Of a stretch of DNA of 64,000 bases, positions 31,270 through 43,252 are shown piece after piece (the first letter of the stretch is position 1; every line of letters starts with the position of its first letter). The DNA is from Porpolomopsis calyptriformis. Its lineage: Eukaryota; Basidiomycota; Agaricomycetes; Agaricales; Hygrophoraceae. The position numbers and the translations under genes are program-made. The notes under the pieces were generated by a model. The model searched no databases, was not told where the DNA came from, and saw only the letters and a list, made by a program, of their open reading frames with translations. Location: the NCBI GenBank assembly GCA_951640195.1, contig OX621167.1, positions 248,001 to 312,000 on the forward strand. Reading direction: 5' to 3'.

Positions 31270-34200
31270 GAATTGAGTCTTCATATGTCTTCACAATTTC
31301 CTTGGCATGTTGTAAAATGTTTGATCGATCTTCCCAAGTGGCTTCTTCGATTGGATAGCCTTTCTATTTGACCAAATATTTTCGTCATCGTTTGGCTCCG
31401 GAATGTTGTAATATGGATTCAACCTTGTATTCTTCTTCATTTTCGATCAGATCAGGAGGAGGCCATGATGTATCGATGACATTGGGGTGGAGCGATTTAT
31501 TTCTGATGTTGGGTCTTAGGAGTGATACATGAAAGACTGGATGCAGTCTCCATGTTCCAGGGATGTCGATCAGATAAGCAAGGTCTGATATCTTCTTTAG
31601 AACCTTGAATGGTCTAGTCCATCAATTGTCAAGCTTCTTCAAAGGTTGCATGGTCTTGATGTTCTTGGTGTCCAACCAAACTAAGTCTCCTTCTTCATAG
31701 GAGGGCGAGAGTTTCTGTTTGCAATTAGCGTATTTCTTCATCAATTCTGTTGTCTTCAGTAAAGATTGTTCAGCATTTTGCTGTGCACATGTGAGTCATT
31801 CGTGAAAGGTATTGGCTGCTGGTACATTGCTTTAATCCAAAATGGTTGTTGGGAGGTGGGGATGACATCCGTATTCCATATAGAATGGTGATTGTGAAGT
31901 TGCAGAGTGTTGTCAGTTGTTGTAGGCAAATTTGGTAGAAGCGAGCCATTCTGACCAGTCATCCTGCATGAAGTTAGTGTAGAAACATAGATAGACTTCA
32001 AGTTCCTGATTGGTACATTCTGTTTGACTATCTGTTTGGGGATGGTATGCAGTGGAGAGACTGGAGATGATTCCTAAGGAGTTTTTGAGGGCTTCTGTGA
32101 ATTTTGATGCAAATAACCTTTTGGGGCTATCCATGATGTTTCCAGATGTGATTCCAAAAGAGTTTCACAGCACCTTCTGATGAGAGATTGGAAGTTGTCA
32201 GAATGAAATGGGCTCATTTAGTGAAGTGATCGATAATGACCATTACAGCATCATAGCCTTGTGACTTGGGGAGTTCAATGATTAGATTGATGGTGATCTC
32301 TTTCCATGGTTCCATGGAAGGGGGTATGGGTTGGAGCAATCCTGACAGCTTTGAGGGGAAGTTCTTGTTTTGTTGACAAGCTGGGTAGGATCGAATGTAA
32401 TTGGTAATGTCTTGTGGGGCACCATCCCAAGTAAAGTTACAAAGGATGAGTTCCTTCATCTTCTCAATGCCAGGGTGGCCAGTGTGGGGGTAGGCGTAGG
32501 ACAGTCATATAATGTCTGTGCACAGAGATACTTCCTCCGGCACCACTATTCAACCTTCAACATCGCATACAAGCCCATCTGCTTGGGTCCAAGTGAGTGA
32601 GGCATCCTCGAGTTTATCTTGGATCTTCTGTGGGAGTGGGATTTTGAAGCGTAACCTAGAAAGAAAACTTGGATTTGACAACTTGACAATTGAATTAATC
32701 CATTGATTGCGCACTATCAGAACTTCATTCTCCACATCAGCTTCGATGCCGGGCAAGTAATCTGGGTGTCTGGATAGGCTGTCGGCTTTATTCTTCCTCC
32801 CTGGAACATACTTGATTTTGAACCCAAACCTAGACAGATACTTAGACCAACAGGTCTGGCGATTCGACAGACAGAGATTTTTGGAGAAGTATCATAAAGC
32901 CAAACTGTCCATTCTGATGAGAATATTGTGTCTTGCTCCTTCAAGTAGGTGGTGCCATTGTTTAAAGGAATCAATGATTGCCAGGAGTTCCAGATTGTGA
33001 GTTAGGTAGTTCTTTTCAGTGGGGGAGGTGGATCTTGAGTGATAGCCAACAGGTTTCCAGTGTCCATCGTGAAGCTGAGAGAGTATTCCTGCAATCCCTA
33101 TAATGGAGGCATCGGTTTCTAGGTAATAAGGGAGATCTCGATCAGGGATGTGGAGGACAGGCGCATTTGTCAAGAGGGATTTGATGTTGTCAAAGGCTTC
33201 TTGTCTTTGGGGGGTCCATTCCTACACAGTTTCATTGTGCAAGAGTTTGTAGAGAGGAGTAGCGACCTTGAAAAAACCCTTGATGTATCTTTGCCAAAAG
33301 TTTGCGCTACCTAAGAAGGATTGGAGTTGTTTCACTGTTTCTGGAATAGGCCAAGATATGATGGCATTGACCTTCTTCGGATTGGTGGTGATTTATCCTT
33401 TGGATAGGACCACTCTGAGATAGATAACTTCCTCCTTCTCAAACTGGCACTTGACAGGTTTGCATGAGAGTCCATATCTTTTCATGATATCCAGAGTTTT
33501 GAAGGTCCAATATTGCAGTTCCTGTAAATCATCTCCACAGATGAGCACATTATCAATGTAGATGAAAACGTTTCCAGAGTCCAGGACTTCTGTGAATCTT
33601 GTGTCAATCATCTGTTGAAAGGTTGCTAGGGAGTTTCATAAACCAAAGAACATTACAGTAGGTTCGAAGGCACCTGCTTCAGTGATAAATGCAGCTTTTC
33701 ATTCATCACCTTCCTTGATCCTGATGTTGTTGAATCCCCATCAGATATCCATGACTATAAACAGGGATGCTGTCAGGAGTTTCAGTCATTGGAGTATTTG
33801 GTGAAGAAGGGGAAGGGGATAATGGTCAGGGACTGTATGTTCATTGAGGTAGCGATAGTCTTCGATAGGGCATAAGCCAGCACTTTTACCTTTAGCATTC
33901 ACTTCTTCAGCTTTCTTCCCAAAAAAGAATGGAGAGACTTGTTTCAACTTGGAAGTTCGTATTCATCCAGTGGATAGGTTTTCATTGATGAACTTGTATA
34001 GGTGATCCATCTCAAGAGGGGACATTGTGTATTTCGCGCCTTTGGTTGGTTTGAAAGTTTCATCTAATCCTATGGCATGGTCGAACTCCGAATGCAGTGG
34101 AAGGTGGTTGAAGGATTCTTTGGCAAAGATGCTAGAATAGTCTTTCCAGTATACCTCTGGTACAAACTTTCGCATATCTTCTTCCACTGTGCTGGCTCAG

Positions 34201-34835
34201 GATTCATCTGACTTTGATACACATTGATTCATGGCCAGCGTGACCAATTCCATTCCCAGTGACTCCACATCACTGACTATCCATCAATGGAGGATCTCTT
34301 TGCCATCTAGAGCCAGTGTTGCCTCTTTCCAATCAATGTTGGGGTTGTGCTTTTTGAGCCACGGGAAGCTGAGGATAATATCTGTCTTAGATCTGAGATT
34401 GGTCACTTCCAATCAGATCCATTCATTGTGTCCTCCAGGAGCCTCTAACCAAATATCAATATGGTTCTCAATGGGTCCACCTCAGTTTTCAGATCCATTG
34501 GCATTCTATATGGGGATTGGGGTTTCCAATCGTGTTAGAGTAAAATTGTGGCAAGTTGTGAAGGATTCGTCCATGAAATTTCCAGAGGCTCCACTATCAA
34601 CCAGAGAAGTGGCCGGAATATGTTGACCAGTGTCAGTAGCTTCAATCCAAACGTCCAAAATGAGTCCAAGATTGCCTTCATCAAGAGTACCAAGAATGCG
34701 AAATAGATTGCATGGAGTGGTGGTACATTCTTGAGTAGATACATCCGTAACGGCAGGCAAAATGTTTAGACCTTTCAAAAACCCTGTTCTTTCAGTTCCT
34801 TGATGAGCTGAGCTTTTCTCTCCTTCAGCCAGCAA
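31270..34835 (-). pseudogene. pol of element A, decayed
   Basis: Minus-strand protease (VDSGASGNFMDES), RT, RNase H, integrase (LSTAYHPQTDSQTECTNQE) and chromodomain remnants, about 85-90% like element C by eye. The RT active-site box reads YIDN instead of YIDD, so the enzyme would be dead even without the stops. CpG sites present in element C are mostly TpG or CpA here. Confidence 0.85.
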
Positions 34836-34879
34836 TCGATCCCACAGTTGTCCACCACTTGGATAATCTCCTCCGTAGT

Positions 34880-35720
34880 AGCTGGGGAAACCACCTCGTT
34901 GACTTGTTCCATCTCAATGCTTCATATGTTTCATCCTCGACCTTGTCCTGCATATGGTCTTCCTCATTTTCTGGCAGAGGCACTACTTGATGGGCGCACT
35001 GACAAAGAAGAGGTGAGAGAGGAATTGGGACACTTGTTCACCCAATGACCTAGTTCTCTGCAGCAATAGCAGTTGCCTCACAGAACTTACAATATTGATG
35101 ATGAGGAAGTTGTCTCCTGTTTGATAGGAGCAGAGGAGGGAGTTTGAGTTGCTGGTCGAGCCATGGTCTCCCTGGGAGTGTAGTAGTTACTCCAGGGAGC
35201 AGCACGATGCTCAAGTGTGAGTTCAAGATGTTGTCGGTTGAAGGTGGAAGCTCTTCTCTTCCATGCTTTAAGGGTGGTGGGGATGGGATCAAGGGCACAG
35301 ATTTTTTCAACAATCCTGGGATTAAGGCTGTTTCGGTAAAAAACTTTGAGTGCATCGTCATTGAATCCTGTTTCATCTGTGAGAGCTCTAAATCATATAT
35401 TATAATTGTCCACAGTTGAAAGTCCTTGAGTCACCTTTTGAATTTTAACCTGCACTGTTGCCTTAGCATCAACATCTCCAAAGATGTCCTTGAGTTCCTC
35501 CATGGAATCTTCATAATCAGCTCTGACCCATTGGTTACAATTGAATTCTTGAGTCTGCTGTTGGGCCCACGATTGAGCAACACCTATCTTCATAAACGAT
35601 AAGACATAGGTAATCTTCTATCTGTCAGACCACTAGCTGTTGTCAAGGACTAGATGACAAGCTTGGATGAAGTTAAGGCATTTGGCTGCAGACCCATCAT
35701 ATTCATTGGGTTTGGCTATC
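34880..35720 (-). pseudogene. gag of element A, C-terminal part
   Basis: Minus-strand Gag with remnants of the capsid-like region (IGVAQSWAQQQTQEFNCNQW, VKIQKVTQGLSTVDNYNI). It is cut at 35720 by the insertion of element B. The N-terminal Gln/Pro-rich part continues at 59243-59825. Confidence 0.8.
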
Positions 35721-36121
35721 TGTTATAAACCGGTTGTTCGGAATGCGTTTTACTTCGGGTGTTCTGTCCCAAGAGATATAGGGTATGGTTCCAAGTCCTT
35801 GTTATAAGTAGCTAATGAGGAATCAGACTTAAGGTCTGATATGTACAGAAGTACCCTTTATATACTGACTACTTATCTGTGTGAGTCAGTGTGACATAAA
35901 CATGTGTTAGAGATAAGGATGAGTCATCGTGATCGATGACGAATCATAAAGGGGTTGAAACAAGGATGGAAATGAAAGGTGTCCACATATAGGTAAAGTA
36001 GTGGGGAATCCCGGAGAAAGGTAATGGGGAATCCCAACGACAAGTGTGGGGAATCCCAAGATAAGAGATAGGTTTACATGTGATTAGATAAAGGAAAGAA
36101 AAGAAAATTCCGACCGTGACA
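35721..36121 (-). repeat. LTR of element B (401 bp, 3' LTR)
   Basis: Minus strand TGTCACGG...TTATAACA, with three GGGGAATCCC units. It pairs with 58831-59242, from which it differs by about ten substitutions (mostly C/T and G/A at CpG-type sites) and one 11-bp unit. Confidence 0.95.
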
Positions 36122-36156
36122 TACACCTCGGCTTCAAAGGAAATTCGTCCCGAATT

Positions 36157-36922
36157 TCAAACTTGGGTGGTGTCGGTCGTTTCATCCTCTGAGGCCTGGG
36201 TCTGGATTTCCTCGGTGGTGGGGGCCTCGACAGCCACTGAGGGAGAAGTGATGGGTTCGGCTTCCGAAGCTGCTTCGATGGGGGAAGGGGCTCGGACTGT
36301 TGCAACGTCGTCATCGTCGATCGGGTATTCCAAGTCGACGTTGATGGGATATTCAACCAATTTCCCGTATTCAATCAACGTCTCCGTCGTTGCGAGATCG
36401 CGTTGGGTTCGGAGGAAATCCTCCCTGGAGAGCCGTTCGGCTCGACGACTCTCTTCGACGAGTTTGACAATGATGGCGCAAGTGGTGACGTCGTAACAAT
36501 TTACCCATGTCCATTTCTTTTCTCGTTGAAGCTCCCAGACTCTGAGTTCGCTCTGGTCCCAGCGATCCTTCCAAAACAAGGCACTCTTTTCTGACGCCTT
36601 GAGCTCGGCTTGTAAAACATCGCGTTCTTGACGAAGTTCGCGATTCCAACTGCTGACACTATTGTAGCTGGCCGTGAGGCGAGAGATGGTAACTGCAGGA
36701 TCTTCAGGGGGAGGGGTCTGAGTGGGATATTCTTTGAAGAAATCTTCTGCACGTGCGCGAGCCTGTCGATGTAATTGTCGGGGGGAGGAAGTAGAAGTGG
36801 AGGGACCGGGAGTAGGGGAGTGGATGGTGGACGAGGGGATTCGTCCAGAATGCCGGATGGCGACCTGAGGGGAGGGGGATCATGTGGATCATGTGGCAGG
36901 CATAATGAAGTTGTTGCGACAT
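36157..36922 (-). pseudogene. Post-pol coiled-coil ORF of element B
   Basis: Collinear with the element C ORF at 38609-39475: Pro/Ser-rich and basic N-terminal part, a helical segment (MFWKDRWDQSELRVWELQRE), then an acidic tail (YPINVDLEYPIDDDDVATV). The N-terminal third lies in a different frame from 36157-36579, so at least one frameshift has occurred. Confidence 0.65.
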
Positions 36923-37111
36923 TTTGGCTCAGTGGTTATTGCAACAAGATCTTGAATCGTGAAGGAAAGAGGAGACGTTTCGTAGTTTATAAGGAGTGAA
37001 TCTAAAAATAGAGGTCAATTCTTGGCAGACGGGATAATGACAAATGAATGAATAGAATCAGGTCGCCATTTGAATTGAGTCTTCGTACATCTTCACAATT
37101 TCCTTGGCGTG

Positions 37112-38162
37112 TCATAAAATGTTCGATCGATCTTCCCAAGTGGCTTCTTCGATCAGATAGCCTTTCCATTTGACCAAGTATTTTCGTCGTCGTTTAGCTC
37201 CGGAATGTTGTAGTATAGATTCGACCTCATATTCTTCTTCGTTTTCGATCAGATCAGGGGGAGGCTGTGATGTGTCGATGACATTGGGGTGGAGCAATTC
37301 ATTTCCGACATTGGGTCTCTGGAGTGAAACGTGAAAGACTGGGTGTAGTCTCCATGTTCCGGGGATGTCGATCAGATAAGCAAGGTCCGATATCTTCTTC
37401 AAGACCTTGAATGGTCTGGTCCATCAGTTGTCGAGCTTCTTTGAGGGTCGTGTCGTCTTGATGTTCTTGGTGTCCAACCAGACTAGATCTCCTTCTTCGT
37501 AGGAGGGTGAAGGTTTCCGTTTATGATCAGCATATTTCTTCATTGACTCCATTGTCTTTGATAAGGATCGTTCGGCGTTTTGCTGTGTGCGTGTGAGGCG
37601 TTCGTGAAAGGTATTTGCTGCGGGCACATTGCTTTGATCCGGAATAGTTGTGGGAAGGTGGGGATGACGTCTGTATTCCATATAGAATGGTGATTGTGAG
37701 GTGGCAGAGTGTTGCCGATTGTTGTAGGTGAATTCCGCAGAAGCGAGCCATTCCGACCAGTCATCCTGCATAAAGTTGGTATAGAAACGTAAGTAGACTT
37801 CAAGTTCTTGATTAGTACGTTCCGTTTGACTATCTGTTTGGGGATGATACGCAGTAGAGAGACCGGAGATGATCCCTAAGGAGTTGTTGAGGGCTTCTGT
37901 GAATTTGGACGCAAATTGCACTCCACAATCGGATATAACCTTTTGGGGCCATCCATGATGTTTCCAGATATGATTCCGAAAGAGTTTCGCAGCACCTTCT
38001 GATGAGAGATTGGAAGTTGTCGGAATGAAATGAGCACGTTTGGTGAAGCGATCGACAACGACCATTACAGCATCATAGCCTTGTGACTTAGGGAGTTCGA
38101 CGATGAGATCGATGGTAATTTCCTTCCATGGTTCCGTAGAGGGGGGTATGGGTTGGAGTAGT
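37112..38162 (-). pseudogene. pol of element B, integrase C-terminus and chromodomain
   Basis: Minus-strand integrase core (VVVDRFTKRAHFIPTTSN, AYHPQTDSQTERTNQE) and chromodomain (EEYEVESILQHSGAKRRRKY, LVKWKGYLIEEATWED). A TGA near 37425 replaces an Arg codon present in element C. The right edge at 38162 is the insertion site of element C; pol resumes at 45050. Confidence 0.88.
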
Positions 38163-38573
38163 TGTTATAAACCGGTTGTTCGGAACGCGTTTTACTTCGG
38201 GTGTTCTGTCCCAAGAGATATAAAGGATGGTTCCAAGTCCTTGTTATGAGTAGGCTAACGAGGAATCAGACTTAAGGTCTGATACATACAGAAGTACTCT
38301 TTATATACTGACTACTTATCTGCGTGAGTCAGTGTGACATAACATGAGGTAGAGATAAGAATGAGTCATCGTGATCGATGACGAATCATAAAGGGGTTGA
38401 AACATAACGGAAATGAAGTGTATCTGCATATAGGTAAAGTAATGGGGAATCCCTGGGGAATCCTGGAGAAAGGCAATGGGGAATCCCGGTAATAAGTGGG
38501 GGGAATCCCAAGATAAGAGATAGGTTTGCATACGATAAGATAAAGAGAATGAAAGAAAATTACGACCGTGACA
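38163..38573 (-). repeat. LTR of element C (411 bp, 3' LTR)
   Basis: TGTCACGG...TTATAACA on the minus strand, with four GGGGAATCC-type units where its partner has three. It follows the priming tract GCCGAGGTGTA of the element interior. Confidence 0.96.
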
Positions 38574-38608
38574 TACACCTCGGCTTTTAAGGAAATTTGT
38601 CCCGAATT

Positions 38609-39475
38609 TCAAACTTGGGCAGTGTCGGTCGTTCCATCTTCCGAGGCCTGAGTCGGGATTTCCTCGGTGGCGGGGGCCTCGACGGCCACTGAGGGGGAAG
38701 CAATGAGCTCGACTTCCAAAGTCGTTTCGATGGGGGAGGGGGCTCGGACTGTTGCGACGTCGTCGTCGTCGATCGGGTATTCTAGGTTGACGTTAATGGG
38801 ATATTCGACCATTTTCCCGTACTCGATTAAAGTTTCTGTCGTCGCAAGGTCTCATTGGGCTCGGAGGAAATCTTCCCTGGTGAGCCGTTCAGACCGACAA
38901 CTTTCTTCTATGAGTTTGGCGATGATGGCGTGGGTGGTGACGTCGTAGCAGTCGACCCACGTTCGTCTCTTCTGACACTGGAGCTCCCAAACCTTTAACT
39001 CACTCTGATCCCAACGATTCTTCCAAAATAAAGCGCTTTTCTTCGACGCCTTGAGTTCGGCTTGCAAAATTTCGCATTCTTGACGAAGTTCACGGTTCCA
39101 GTTGCTAACGCTGTTGCTGTGGACCGTGAGGCGAGAGATGGTGACGGCAGGGTCTTCGGGGGGAGGGGTTTGAATAGTAAAGAAGTCTTCTGCGCGTGCG
39201 CGAGCTTGTCGACGTAATTGTCGAGGGGAGGAAGCAGAGGTGGAGGGACCAGGAGTAGGGGAGCGGATGGCGGACGAAGGGATTCGTCCAGAATGTCGGA
39301 TGGCGATTTGAGGGGAGGGGGATCGTGTGGATTGTGTAGCAGGCATGGCAAAGTTATTATGGCGTTTTGACTCAGTGGTCTTTGAGTTGTTGTTAAGAGG
39401 TGCGCAATTTGAATCGTGAAGGAAAGTAGAGACATCCGGCAGTTTATAAGGAGTGGTTCTAAAAATAGAGGTCAA
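38609..39475 (-). CDS. Post-pol coiled-coil ORF of element C
   Basis: About 288 codons in one frame with a single internal TGA near 38852, where element B has an Arg codon. Residues 1-80 are basic and Pro/Ser-rich (SPTPGPSTSASSPRQLRRQA). Residues about 115-185 are helical and likely coiled coil (SNWNRELRQECEILQAELKA, SKKSALFWKNRWDQSELKVW). The C-terminal 80 residues are acidic (YPINVNLEYPIDDDDVATV). No signal peptide, membrane segment or enzyme motif is seen. The ORF sits 3' of pol where env would be; no role is known to me. Confidence 0.7.
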
Positions 39476-39568
39476 TTCTTGGCAGACGGGATGATGACAA
39501 ACAAATGAATAGAATCAAGTCGCCGTTTGAATTGAGTCTTCGTACGTCTTCACAATTTCCTTGGCGTG

Positions 39569-42500
39569 TCATAAAATATTCGATCGATCTTCCCAAGTGG
39601 CTTCTTCAATCGGGTAGCCTTTCCATTTGACCAAATATTTTTGGCGTCGTTTAGCTCCAGAATGTTGTAGTATAGATTCGACCTCGTATTCTTCTTCGTT
39701 TTCGATCAGATCAGGGGGAGGCCGTGATGTGTCGATGACATCAGGGTGGAGTAATTCATTTCTGACGTTGGGTCTCTGGAGTGAAACGTGAAAGACTGGG
39801 TGCAGTCTCCATGTTCCGGGAATGTCGATCAGATAAGCAAGGTCCGATATCTTCTTCAAGACCTTGAATGGTCCGGTCCGTCGATTGTCGAGTTTCTTTG
39901 AGGGCCGTGTTGTCTTGATATTCTTGGTGTCCAACCAGACTAAATCTCCTTCTTCATAGGAGGGTGAAGGTTTCCGTTTACGATCGGCGTATTTCTTCAT
40001 TGACTCCGCTGTCTTTGATAAGGATCGCTCGGCATTTTGCTGTGCGCGTGTAAGGCGTTCGTGAAAGGTATTTGCTGTGGGCACATTGCTTTGATCCGGA
40101 ATAACTGTGGGAAGGTGAGGATGACGTCCATATTCCATATAGAACGGTGATTGTGAAGTAGCAGAGTGTTGTCGATTGTTGTAGGTGAATTCCGCAGAAG
40201 CGAGCCATTCTGACCAGTCATCCTGCATAAAGTTGGTATAGAAACGCAAGTAAACTTTGAGTTCTTGATTAGTACGTTCCGTTTGACCATCTGTTTGAGG
40301 ATGATACGCAGTGGAGAGGCCGGAGATGATTCCTAAGGAGTTATTGAGGGCTTCTGTGAATTTGGATGCAAATTGTACTGCACGATCGGATATAACCTTT
40401 TGGGGCCATCCATGATGTTTCCAGACGTGATTCCGAAAGAGTTTCGCAGCACCTTCTGATGAAAGATTGGAAGTTGTTGGAATGAAATGAGCACGTTTAG
40501 TGAAACGATCGACAACAACCATTACAGCATCATAGCCTTGTGACTTGGGGAGTTCGACGATGAGATCGACGGTAATTTCCTTCCATGGTTCCGTAGAGGG
40601 GGGTATGGGTTGGAGTAGTCCTGACGGCTTCGAGGGGAAGTTCTTGTTTTGTTGACAAGCGGGGCAGGATCGAACGTAGTTGGTGATGTCTTGTAAGGCA
40701 CCATCCCAAATAAAGTTACGAAGGATGAGTTCCTTCGTCTTCTCAATACCAGGGTGGCCAGCATGGGGGTAGGCATGGGACAGTCGTATAATGTCTGTGC
40801 GCAGAGATACTTCCTCCAGCACCACTATCCGACCTTCAACATCACGTACAAGCCCATCAGCTTGGGTCCAAGCGAGTGAGGCATCCTCGAGTTTATCTTG
40901 GATCTTCTGTGGGAGTGGGATTTTGAAGCGTAATCTAGAGAGAAGGCTTGAATTCGACAACTTGACAATCGAATTTATCCATCGGTCGCGCGCTATCAGA
41001 ACTTCGTTCTCCACATCGGCTTCGATGCCAGGCAAGTAATCCGGGCGTCTGGACAAGCCATCGGCTTTGTTCCTCCTTCCTGGAACGTATTCAATCTTGA
41101 ACCCGAATCTGGATAGATACTCAGACCAACGAGTTTGGCGGTTCGATAGGTGAAGGTTCTTGGAAAAGTATCGTAAAGCCAAACTGTCCGTCCTGATGAG
41201 AATATCATGTCTCGCTCCCTCGAGAAGATGACGCCATTGCTTAAAAGAATCAATGATCGCTAGGAGTTCCAGATCGTGGGTAGGGTAGTTCTTTTCGGCA
41301 GGAGAGGTAGATCTTGAGTGATAACTGACAGGTTTCCAATGTCCGTCATGAAGTTGGGAGAGTATTCCTGCGATTCCAATGATAGAGGCATCGGTTTCCA
41401 AGCAATAGGGGAGATCACGATCAGGAATATGAAGAACGGGCGTGTTCATTAAAAGGGATTTGATGTTGTTGAAGGCTTCTTGTCTCCGAGGAGTCCATTC
41501 CCATATAGTTTCATTGTGCAAGAGTTCATAGAGAGGGGTAGCAACTTTGGAGAAACCCTTGATATATCTTCGCCAAAAGTTCGCACTGCCCAAGAAGGAT
41601 TGGAGTTGTTTCACCGTTTCTGGAATAGGCCAAGACATGATAGTGTCGACTTTCTTCGGATTAGTGGTGATTCATCCTTTGGATAGGACGACTCCGAGAT
41701 AAATGACTTCTTCCTTCTCGAATTGGCATTTGACGGGTTTACACGAGAGTCCGTGTTTCTTCATGATATCTAGAGTCTTGAAGGTCCAGTATCGCAGTTC
41801 CTGTAAATCATCTCCACAAACAAGCACGTCATCGATATAAATGAAAACATTTCCAGAGTCCAGGACTTCTTTGAATCTTGTGTCGATCATCCGTTGAAAG
41901 GTGGCTGGTGAGTTCCGCAAACCAAAGAACATAACAGTGGGTTCAAAGGCACCTGCTTCAGTAATGAAAGCAGCTTTCCATTCATCGCCCTCCTTGATTC
42001 TGACGGTGTTGAATCCCCATCGGATATCCATGACCGTGAATAGAGACGCTGTTAGGAGTTTAGGTCGTTGGAGTATTTGATGAAGGAGAGGAAGGGGATA
42101 ATGGTCAGGAACCGTGTGTTCGTTGAGATAGCGATAATCCTCGATAGGGCGTAAACCAGCGTTCTTACCTTTAGCATTCACTTCTTCGGCTTTCTTTCCA
42201 AAGAAGAACGGAGAGACTTGTTTCGATTTGGAAATTCGTATTCGTCCAGTAGATAAGTTTTCATCGATGAACTTGTGTAAGTGATCCATCTCAAGAGGGG
42301 ACATTGCGTATTTCACGCCTTTGACTGGTTTGAAGGTTTCATCCAGTTCTATGGCGTGGTCGAATTCCGAATGTGGTGGAAGGCGGTCGAAGGATTCTTT
42401 GGCAAAGACACTAGTGTAGTCTTTCCAGTATACCTCCGGTACAAACTTTCACATATCTTCTTCCACCGTGCTGGCTCGGGATTCATCCGACTTCAATACG

Positions 42501-43252
42501 CGTCGATTCATGGCCAGCGTGACCAATTTCATTCCCAGTGACTCCGCATCGTTCACTATCCATCGTGGAAGAGGGAAATCTTTGCTATCCAGAGCCAGTG
42601 TTGCCTCTTTCCAATCAATGTTGGGGTTGTGCTTTTTGAGCCACGGGAAGCCGAGGATAATATCCGTCTTAGATCCGAGATCGGTCACTTCCAATCGGAT
42701 CCGTTCATTGTGTCCTCCAGGAGCCTCTAACCAAATGTCAATATCGTTCTTGATGGGTCCACCTCGGTTTTCAGATCCATCGGCATTCCGTACGGGGATT
42801 GGGGTTTCCAATCGTGTTAGAGTAAAATTGTGGTGAGTTGCGAAGGATTCGTCCACGAAATTTCCAGAGGCTCCACTATCAACCAGAGCAGTGGCCGGAA
42901 CACGTCGACCAGTGTCGGTAGCTTCAATCCAAACGTCCAAAATGAGTCCGAGATTGCCTTCTTCAAGAGTACCAAGAATTCGAAATAGATTGCATGGAGT
43001 GGTGGTACATTCTTGAGTAGATACGTCCGTAATGGTAGGCGAAGCGTTTGGACTCTTTAAAAACCCTGTTCTTTCAGTTCCTTGACGAGCTGAGCTTTCT
43101 TCTCCTTCGGCCAGCGATCGATCCCACAGTTGTCCACCACTCAAATAGTTTCTTCCGTAGTTGCTGGGGAAATCACCTCGTCGACTCGTTCCGTCTCGAT
43201 ACCTCGAATATTTCGTCCTCGACCTCGCCCTGTGGTTGGTCTTCCTCGTCAT
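39569..43252 (-). CDS. pol of element C (PR-RT-RH-IN-chromodomain)
   Basis: One minus-strand frame of about 1227 codons. Domain order: protease (ALVDSGASGNFVDES), RT with YIDD (FIYIDDVLVCGDD), RNase H (LETDASIIGIAGILSQLHDG), integrase zinc region (SCPACQQNK), core with Asp, Asp and Glu (TVDLIVELP, VISDRAVQF, DGQTERTNQE), and chromodomain (EEYEVESILQHS, KYLVKWKGYPIEEATWED). Two in-frame TGA codons (at 42447-42449 and 41672-41674) replace CGA codons still present in sister elements (46-47 kb and 63.9 kb). Its 5' end overlaps gag by 80 nt in the +1 frame. Confidence 0.95.
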
